Positions 1 through 6,300 of a stretch of 6,840 bases of DNA are shown in pieces. How positions within the stretch are numbered: position 1 is the stretch's first letter; every line of letters begins with the position of its first letter. This stretch comes from an uncultured Porphyromonadaceae bacterium. GTDB lineage: Bacteria; Bacteroidota; Bacteroidia; Bacteroidales; Muribaculaceae. The translations under genes were made by a program, and so were the position numbers. The notes beneath the pieces are model-generated. The model did no database searches and was not told where the DNA came from. It was given only the letters and a program-made list of their open reading frames with translations. The stretch lies in contig USGZ01000090.1 of assembly GCA_900554265.1 (NCBI GenBank), forward strand, positions 1 through 6,840. The letters are read 5' to 3'.

Positions 1-558
1 CTCGTAGCGCGAGCCTTCGCGGAACAGCGGTGTGCTTTCGATGACCTTGCGCGAAATCATGCGCCCCCAGGGGCTGCAGTGCCAGCCGCCGTTCTGAAAG
101 AGGGTGGCGATGGCCGCCTGGCGTCCCGAAAGGCATTTCCAGGTCGGGTTTGGCTCCGGACGCAGAGTGTTGCGGCTGTCGTAGCGAAACTGGCCGACGG
201 CCATGTCGCAGCCGGGCGTGTCGATGGCGCCGGCCATGGCTTCAAGAGCCGTCGGGCCGTAGGCATCGTCGGAATCCAGGAAGCAGAACAACTCGCCGCG
301 GGCGACTCGGATGCCGTGATTGCGCGTCGAGGACACGTCGCTGAAGTCCACGTGCTCTACGCGGATGCGGCTGTCGGCCCGGGCGTGGCGAGCCGCAATA
401 TCGGCGGTAGCGTCGCTCGAACGGTCGTCGACGATTATCAGCTCCCAGTTCCCGTAAGTCTGTGCCAGCACACTTTCGATGCACTCGTCCAGGAAGACGG
501 CGCTGTTGTGTGCCGGCACTATGACGGATACCAGCCTTTCGCGGGGCTTCCGGCTCAT
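1..558 (-). CDS. Family 2 glycosyltransferase (GT-A fold), C-terminus cut by window edge
   Basis: The first 186 codons are present; the frame is still open at position 1, so the C-terminus is missing. I translated it by hand. The N-terminus reads SVIVPAHN (residues 11-18), then VDDRSSD (43-49) and FLDSDD (93-98). These are the hallmark beta1 strand, nucleotide-binding Asp and DxD metal-binding motif (D95-S96-D97) of inverting GT2 enzymes, which transfer a sugar from a nucleotide-sugar to a glycan or lipid-linked acceptor in the cytoplasm. STRNHGI (77-83) before the DxD is also typical. No membrane helix is visible in this part. The start ATG (558-556) overlaps the TGA of the upstream hydrolase gene as ATGA, with no Shine-Dalgarno sequence, so translational coupling is likely. 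Donor and acceptor cannot be read from the sequence. The role is probably in surface polysaccharide or glycoprotein synthesis (inference). Confidence 0.93.
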   Translation of the reverse strand, partial: MSRKPRERLVSVIVPAHNSAVFLDECIESVLAQTYGNWELIIVDDRSSDATADIAARHARADSRIRVEHVDFSDVSSTRNHGIRVARGELFCFLDSDDAYGPTALEAMAGAIDTPGCDMAVGQFRYDSRNTLRPEPNPTWKCLSGRQAAIATLFQNGGWHCSPWGRMISRKVIESTPLFREGSRYE

Positions 559-2012
559 CTGGTCACCACGGGAACGGAGGGTTCGGACTCGGCATTGACG
601 CGGGAGAGTGCCGTAACCACATATACGCCGGCTTCGGGAGCGCGGAACTGCTTTTCTGGAGTAACGGCAACGATGGCCTCGGAGTTGTCCAGGTCGATGG
701 AGTCGAGGTCGGCGAAGCGGTAGACCACGAATTTCACGGCGTCGTCGGCCTTGTTCTGCGGCGCGGGGGCCGACCAGGTGATTGTGCCGTCGGCTGCGAT
801 GGCGACGTCGCCTACTGAGGCGGGACGCGCTTCGGCCAGCCAGGGATATTCAGGCACGAGGGCGATTGAGCTCTGTTGGTTTGCGGCCAGCGAGTCGGCT
901 ACGCCGCCGATATTCTTCGAAATCGAGTAGCCGGGCCACCAGCAGTTGCCCTGAATGGTTTCGTGGCGGCGGGAGATGGCGACTTTCTCGGCCAGCTCGT
1001 TCTTCTGCATTGTCTTGTTTACGTCCTGCCCGATATAGAGATGACGGTTGCGGCCGGAATTGGCGGCCCACCAGTCGGCGAGGATGCGTGTCGACGCGCG
1101 GGGATGGTCCAGCTCCCAGTAAAGCTGCGGCAGCACGTAGTCGATCCATCCTTCCTGTTCCCAGAGGAGGACGTCGGCGAAGAGGGCGTCGTAGTTCTGG
1201 AGTCCGGAGGTTTCGGAGCCGCGCGGGTCCGTCGACTTGTTGCGCCAGATGCCGAAGGGGCTAACGCCGAAGCGTACCCAGGGCTTGGCGGCGTGGATGC
1301 GCTTCTCGAGGTCCTCGATGAGCAGGTCTACGTTCTTGCGCCGCCAGTCGCCGCGGTCCATGCCTTCGCCGTAGCGGGCGTAGCTGGCGTCGTCGCCGAA
1401 TTCCTTGCCGGCAACGGGGTAGGGGTAGAAGTAGTCGTCGAAGTGTATGCCGTCGACGTCATAGCGTGCCACGATATCGTCGACCACCTTGCCGATGAAC
1501 TCTCGGTTCTCGGGCTGACCCGGGTCGAAGTAGAGCTTGCCGTCGTACTTGATGAAGCGCTCGGGATGGCTGTGGTAGATATGGCCTTCCGGTAGCGTCT
1601 GGCGGCTGTTGGAGGTCACGCGGTAGGGGTTGAGCCATGCGTGGAGCTCCATGCCGCGGGCGTGGGATTCGTCAATCATGAATTGCAGCGGGTCCCAGAA
1701 AGGCTCGGGAGCGGCGCCGTTGTCGGTCAGGAAGCGGCTCCAGGGCTCCAGCTGGCTGGGGTAGAGGGCGTCGGCCTGCGGACGTACCTGGAAGAGGACT
1801 GCGTTGACGCCGGCGGCCTGGAGGCTGTCGAGCTGGCGGATGAGATACGCCTTGTTCTGCTCGGTGGTCTGGGTGCGGTACTGGCCCTGGAAGATCACAT
1901 GGAGCCAGGCGCCGCGGAACTCGCGCTTGGGGTTGCGGGCTTCGCCGCTGAGGATGCCGCCGAGGAGGCAGAGGAGTGTCGTCGCCAGGACGAGGATTCG
2001 GTTGTGTTTCAT
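555..2012 (-). CDS. Secreted family-10-like glycoside hydrolase (GHL10/DUF187, YngK/DigH-related) with C-terminal FnIII-like domain
   Basis: Complete 485-residue protein. Residues 1-25 form a signal peptide (basic KHNR, hydrophobic core, likely cleavage after SGEA). The only Cys there is not in a good lipobox, so a Sec/SPI periplasmic or exported protein is more likely than a lipoprotein. The body is a GHL10-type TIM barrel: REFRGAWLHV (30-39), AVLFQVRPQADA (71-82), ELHAWLNPYRV near 122-132, DGIHFDDYFYPYP (187-199, acidic pair D192/D193), FGVSPFGIW near 249-257 and YVLPQLYW (292-299). Residues about 397-485 form an FnIII-like beta domain (TITWSAP, FVVYRF, GVYVVTALSRVNAESEPS), which is frequent in Bacteroidetes homologues. 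The E. coli relative DigH (YddW) cleaves peptidoglycan glycan strands lacking stem peptides, so a cell-wall glycan substrate is plausible but not shown here. The stop overlaps the next gene's ATG by 4 nt. The start has no Shine-Dalgarno, which is usual for this phylum. Confidence 0.93.
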   Translation of the reverse strand: MKHNRILVLATTLLCLLGGILSGEARNPKREFRGAWLHVIFQGQYRTQTTEQNKAYLIRQLDSLQAAGVNAVLFQVRPQADALYPSQLEPWSRFLTDNGAAPEPFWDPLQFMIDESHARGMELHAWLNPYRVTSNSRQTLPEGHIYHSHPERFIKYDGKLYFDPGQPENREFIGKVVDDIVARYDVDGIHFDDYFYPYPVAGKEFGDDASYARYGEGMDRGDWRRKNVDLLIEDLEKRIHAAKPWVRFGVSPFGIWRNKSTDPRGSETSGLQNYDALFADVLLWEQEGWIDYVLPQLYWELDHPRASTRILADWWAANSGRNRHLYIGQDVNKTMQKNELAEKVAISRRHETIQGNCWWPGYSISKNIGGVADSLAANQQSSIALVPEYPWLAEARPASVGDVAIAADGTITWSAPAPQNKADDAVKFVVYRFADLDSIDLDNSEAIVAVTPEKQFRAPEAGVYVVTALSRVNAESEPSVPVVTR

Positions 2013-2034
2013 AGTATGTGTGCTTGCGTAGTCT

Positions 2035-2055
2035 GCACCCGCCCTGCGGCGGGGC
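2035..2055 (-). other. GC-rich hairpin immediately after the two-TM gene stop codon
   Basis: Directly after the TAA, the minus-strand RNA can form a perfect 6-bp stem, CCCGCC (2053-2048) with GGCGGG (2043-2038), with loop GCAG. An outer GC/GC pairing (2055-2054 with 2036-2035) is separated by one bulged T. No U-tract follows on the minus strand, so it is not a canonical intrinsic terminator for that gene. It could stabilise the mRNA 3' end, attenuate read-through into the hydrolase gene, or be a chance structure in GC-rich DNA. On the plus strand the same stem is followed by TTATTTT and would look more like a terminator, but no plus-strand gene precedes it. Confidence 0.4.
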
Positions 2056-3291
2056 TTATTTTCGTGATGGTTTAAGAATATAGATGATTACGAGTATTAT
2101 TATGAGCAGAGCCGCCGACGTAACGAAGCGGAATCCGGCTTCGGCTGTTCCGGCAAGCTGGCTGAAGGGCCACATGGCGTCCAGAAGCGAGGCAAAGTCC
2201 CAGATGGTCGAGAACACCGTTACGATGGCCAGGAAGGTCAGAATCTTGTCCAGGCGTCCGGCGGATTCGGCGGCTTTCTGCTTGTTGCACTCCATTATGT
2301 ATCGGCGCAGGAGGGTGGTCTCTTCGGTGATTTCAAGGCTCTTGTCCATGGTCTCGTCGATTTCCTGGGGCAGAAAGTTATAGGAGATGCGGTGGAAAGT
2401 ATAGAGACGCTCGAACTGGTGGTACTCCTCCTCGAGTTTCTCGCCTTGCTCCGGGTGTTCGCGGAAGCGGGCGTTGAGTTTCAGGAGATAGAACTTGCAG
2501 AACAGGGTGTGGATGTAAATCATCCCGAAGTAGTCCTCCTGCCAGGATTCCAGGGCCCAGGGCTTGATGCCGGCGCCCATCATGGTGAAGGTGTCGAGCA
2601 AGGCCAGGCCGCTCCAGTTGCGGAAGAAGCTCAGCTTGTTGCCCTCCATCAGCCGGCGGATATAGCTCTCCGACGGGCTGTCGCCGGAGTTCTGGCTGCA
2701 GCCGCCGATTTTGCCGAGGGTACCCAGCTCGAATAGAGTGAAGTCCGCGTTGGCGCCGAAGTCGGCGAAGTCCTCGGCGGTGACTATCTGGAAGAGTTTG
2801 AGCTTGTTGCCCATTTCTACCAGGTCGGCGTCGGTATTGCCAATGAGTGTGCCGCCCTCGCGTATCGGGGCGATGGCCGTGGCGAGGAATTCCTGCACCT
2901 CCTCGCGGTCCCAGCGGTTGCAGTCGCGCATTACGTGGAGCAGCCATGTGAAGTCGTTGAGGTCGCCGGATTCCATGCGGACCTCTATGGAGTAGAGCGC
3001 GGTGCCGTAGGGCATCATCCACAGGCATAGCGACTGGACTGTAGCCTTGTGCTCGCCGACGGCTATGGTGCTTTCAATCTCCTTGCGGAATTTGCGCACA
3101 GGAGCGCCCGGGCCCTTGCGCAGGAAGAAGTCGACGAAGCCGGAGTAGAAGAAGTTGCGGTACCCGCGTTCGGTCTGTTCAGAATATTCCACCGAGTTCC
3201 AGCCGGCGGCAACGAGGGCATCGGCACCATCGGCGTCGGCGTCGCGGCTGAAATATCCGCATAGGAAGGAAATGTTCTGAAAGTTTGGCAT
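2056..3291 (-). CDS. Two-TM membrane protein with large cytosolic domain, CorA-like layout (function unknown)
   Basis: 411 residues from the chosen ATG at 3291 (protein starts MPNFQNISFLCGYFS). The frame is open to 3372, but those extra 27 codons lie in the AT-rich intergenic gap, upstream of and across a good minus-strand -7 box at 3329-3322, so the longer start is rejected. About 345 soluble residues precede two hydrophobic helices near the end: about 350-370 (ILTFLAIVTVFSTIWDFASLL) and about 390-408 (ALLIIILVIIYIL). A short loop lies between them and the tail is basic (KPSRK), predicting both ends in the cytosol. A long charged helical stretch before TM1 (EIDETMDKSLEITEETTLLRRYI, AAESAGRLDK) resembles the stalk of CorA-like transporters. 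The family's usual GMN motif after TM1 is absent (the sequence is DAMWPF), so magnesium transport should not be assumed. It is divergent from the HEPN-NTPase gene and could be a membrane partner or effector. CorA-like placement is from layout and faint resemblance only. Confidence 0.82.
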   Translation of the reverse strand: MPNFQNISFLCGYFSRDADADGADALVAAGWNSVEYSEQTERGYRNFFYSGFVDFFLRKGPGAPVRKFRKEIESTIAVGEHKATVQSLCLWMMPYGTALYSIEVRMESGDLNDFTWLLHVMRDCNRWDREEVQEFLATAIAPIREGGTLIGNTDADLVEMGNKLKLFQIVTAEDFADFGANADFTLFELGTLGKIGGCSQNSGDSPSESYIRRLMEGNKLSFFRNWSGLALLDTFTMMGAGIKPWALESWQEDYFGMIYIHTLFCKFYLLKLNARFREHPEQGEKLEEEYHQFERLYTFHRISYNFLPQEIDETMDKSLEITEETTLLRRYIMECNKQKAAESAGRLDKILTFLAIVTVFSTIWDFASLLDAMWPFSQLAGTAEAGFRFVTSAALLIIILVIIYILKPSRK

Positions 3292-3319
3292 TATTTCTGA
3301 GGTCTGATGGCGGAATTTT

Positions 3320-3345
3320 TGCAAATGTAAGGAAAAATATGCAAA
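3320..3345 (+). repeat. Pair of TGCAAA direct repeats, 20 bp apart, between the divergent -7 boxes
   Basis: TGCAAA occurs at 3320-3325 and again at 3340-3345, a start-to-start distance of 20 bp (about two helical turns). The first copy is part of an 8-bp palindrome, TTTGCAAA (3318-3325), and overlaps the minus-strand -7 box. The spacing would suit a regulator binding one face of the DNA, but six-base repeats in an AT-rich gap can arise by chance. Confidence 0.25.
3322..3329 (-). promoter_or_regulatory. Bacteroidetes-type -7 box driving the two-TM gene
   Basis: On the minus strand the sequence reads TACATTTG, an exact match to the TAnnTTTG -7 consensus of Bacteroidetes primary-sigma promoters. 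Transcription would begin near 3316 and give a leader of about 25 nt before the ATG at 3291, which supports that start. A TTTG lies upstream (3345-3342), but only 12 bp away, too close for the usual -33 spacing of about 19-21 bp, so the -33 element is weak or absent. Confidence 0.55.
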
Positions 3346-3352
3346 CTCTTTG

Positions 3353-3360
3353 TATTTTTG
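3353..3360 (+). promoter_or_regulatory. Bacteroidetes-type -7 box driving the HEPN-NTPase gene
   Basis: The plus strand reads TATTTTTG, matching TAnnTTTG, with transcription expected near 3366 and a leader of about 20 nt before the ATG at 3385. No convincing TTG/TTTG sits about 20 bp upstream, so basal strength may be low or need an activator. Its upstream contact region would coincide with the -7 box of the divergent gene. Confidence 0.5.
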
Positions 3361-3384
3361 TAAAATAATCACTACCGCGCCACC

Positions 3385-6300
3385 ATGACAGACACAGAAA
3401 CCGACCCGACCCTGATTCTCGCCCGACGCCTGCCGCTGACGATGTCCATCCCCCTTGTCCGTGCCGTCGAGGCCCGCGAGGCCGGAAACTACCGCGACGC
3501 CCTTACACGCATCCTGGACTTCTTCGAGATGAGCGTCCAGTGGGTCAACTGCTATTTCCTGGCCCTGGCCCGCACGGTTCCCGGCGCGGGAAGTCTCAAG
3601 GGCGTGGAGCGCGCGGTGAGGATGATCGACGGCAAGCGTCCTCTCTCCTTCGGCGACAGCGTCAACGAGTTATTCCATCCGCTGCTCGACGCCATGACCC
3701 GCGCCGTGCCGGAGCATCCGCTGGTCCGGTCGCTGTCGGCCAATGTCAAAAACCGCAAGCGCGACGTCCTTGTCGGCTCGGCCCGTGAACGCGGCATCAT
3801 CAAGATACGCAACGACTACAAAGGCCATTCTACCTCACTCTCCCAGGCCATCTACGCCGGTGTGCTGGAGGAAATCGCCCCGCGCATCAAGGCGATGCTC
3901 GCCGGCCTGGAGCCCCTGGCGGAAGCGACGGTGTGCTCCGTGACCGCCGCCGGCAACGTCATGGACCTACACGGCTCGCGTACTCCCGCCGCCAATCCTC
4001 CGGCCGCTCCGGTGCCCGGACACTACTACGTGGGGTTCGACGGCTTCCCTACGGCAGACCTCTTTCCACTGGCCATCGATCTGGACGATAAGTATATCTA
4101 TATCTTCCAGACCCTCAAGGACGAGAAAGTGAAGTACGAGACATCGGATGAGAATGTGGCCGGCTTCGAGACCGAGGACTACAACGCCGCCTTCGACGCC
4201 TTCCTGCAGACCCTCGTGCCATCCTTCGACATCGCCAAGGAAGCCAACTGGCAGGAACTCTGCGAGGCCATGCGCGCCCATTCCGCGCGCCATATGGTCC
4301 AGGTGCAGAAGGAGAAGAAGTACAGCGCTGACCTGTTCGTCGACCGCGCCCACCTCTCCGACCTGCTCGAGCGCTTCGGGCGCTCGGAGGCCACGCTGCT
4401 GCCCCTCGCCGGCGACGCGGGCCAGGGCAAGACCAACCAGATATGCTACTGGACGGAGAAATTCCTACGCCAGGGCCGTCCCGTGCTGGTGTTCAACGGC
4501 GCCGGGTTCTCCGATGCGCCCTTGGAAGATACCCTCAAGGCCATTTTCGGCATCAGCTCCCGGCGCCCGCTGAAGCGCGTCCTGGACCACCTCCACGCCC
4601 AGGCCGACGCCGCCGGAAGCGACATATTCATATTCGTCGATGCCGTCAACGAGTGCCTCAACTATCGCGGCGGCGCCGACAATGCCCCGGCGGCCCTCTA
4701 CGCCGACCTGCTCCGCGCGTTCGCGGACCCCGCCTACCGCCGCTTCAAGCTGGTGAGCACCTGCCGCTCATATACCTGGAAAAACCAGATACTCCCCGCC
4801 GTCGACCTGGCCGCCGAGGCTGTCTTCTCCGAGGGCGAGGAGGCCACGGTCTCCGGATTCACCGATGCCGAGACCGAGCGCGCCTACGCCAACTACAAGA
4901 CCCTCTACCAGATGACCACCGACTACGCCGAAATCGACCGGCGCGTGAAGCTGCGTCTGCGCGACCCGCTGGTGATGAAGTTCGTGGGCAGTAACTACAT
5001 AGGCGAGCGCCTGTCCGGAGTCCAGAGCGATTTTTCCTCCCTGGCGCTCTTCACAAAGATGGTCGACGACATCGGCGAGCGCTCCTTCGCAGGACACCTC
5101 CAGTTCAGTCTGCTGATGGAGATATCGCGCATCTTCCTGCTCTCCTACCTGCGTGGGGCGCCTGTCGGCAGCCTCTCTGTCGACGCCGTCCGCGATGCCC
5201 TGGACGAGCCGGAAAGCCCGCTCCACAAGCTGGCGACGCTGATTTTCCGCGACAGCGGCATTTCCGTGGCCTACGCCGAGCTGTGCAACAAGCCGGACCG
5301 CCCGGTGCTCCGCGAGAGCGAGAAGACCGTCGAGGGCCGCACCATCCATTCAGTCGAGTTCATCTACGAGCGCTTCCTCGAATATATGCTCGCGCGCGCG
5401 TTCCTCGTTATAAATCATGGAGCCGACCGCACTCAGGCCCTTCCGGCTAAGACCTACGTCGACGCCCTTGGCGCGGCCAGCATCAATGTTGTCTTCATCG
5501 GAGCCATGCGCAACGCTCTGCTCATGGAAATTTTGCGTACAGGTGACCTGCGCCCGCTCTTCGACCTCGTCACCGATTATAGCGAGAACCCTGGCGTGAT
5601 GCAGCTGGTCAACGAGACCTTCGATATGCTCATACGCGAGAATTTCGAGGGCACGCTTGTGCGCATCCTCGGCGAGATGCTCGCCAGCCGCCCAGCCGAC
5701 CGGACCCTCATCCCGAACTATAACCTCCAGCGCAAGCTCGTGGCCGACAACAAGGCAACTTCCGATACCATCCGTACCCTCAATGAACTCCAGGCCCGGC
5801 TGGCGCCTACCGTCCGCCTGCGCGATACGGCTACAGTGGCCGTGTCGAACATGCTCCTGTCGGACTATTTCAACGAGGACCTCTACACTTGCCGCCCGCT
5901 GGACATGCTCTGGAGTCTGGTGATGGACGACATCGAGGAGGTAGGCAACGAGACCTGCAAGCAGATCTACTATCTCTCGCGCAGCAGCCATACCTCCGGA
6001 CATACGCCTTTGCGCGAGAATCTTACACAGCGTATTGTCCACGAGATGTTCGCCGACATCCGCTCGCGCACCATCGCCGGCAACGTCGCCGCCGGCACCG
6101 CGCGCCGACGTGCCATGACCTTCGTAGAGACCGGCGCGCGTCTGGCCACGCTGCTCATTATCGACGCCACCACCGCTCCCGTCCAGGACCGCGAGATGAT
6201 TTCCGACATGCTCGCCGAAATACGCGGCATCGCCTCCTATTTCACCTGGCGCTACCGCCTTGTCCGCATCGCAATGCCATTTCTCCAGACCCTGATGCGC

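Larger units (their letters stand above)
3292..3384. promoter_or_regulatory. 93-bp AT-rich divergent intergenic region
   Basis: This is the only clearly AT-rich stretch of the window and separates the two-TM gene (minus) from the HEPN-NTPase gene (plus). It holds two outward-facing TAnnTTTG boxes about 24 bp apart and the TGCAAA pair. With this spacing the upstream contact region of each promoter would fall on the other's -7 box, so polymerase binding may be mutually exclusive. No other gene fits in it. Confidence 0.6.

Noticed and set aside
876..1595. 239-codon plus-strand open frame, and others at 79-723 and 1641-2075
   Set aside because: They are antisense to the hydrolase and glycosyltransferase genes, whose frames show clear family motifs. 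The translations are Val/Ala/Gly-rich and match nothing I recognise.
2037..2066. Plus-strand intrinsic terminator (GC stem followed by TTATTTT)
   Set aside because: The stem plus T-rich tail looks plausible, but there is no plus-strand gene upstream for it to terminate. It is kept only as a hairpin after the minus-strand stop.
2056..3291. Calling the two-TM protein a CorA magnesium transporter
   Set aside because: The topology is similar, but no GMN motif follows TM1 and the soluble domain is not recognisably CorA, so only a layout resemblance is reported.
3292..3372. Upstream ATG at 3372 as the start of the two-TM gene
   Set aside because: The extra 27 codons are AT-rich intergenic DNA that would span the likely -7 box and transcription start of the same gene. 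The ATG at 3291 fits the promoter position.
3376..3387. Kozak-like GCGCCACCATG context at the NTPase start
   Set aside because: It resembles a eukaryotic initiation context, but everything else in the window is bacterial. It is coincidence in GC-rich sequence.
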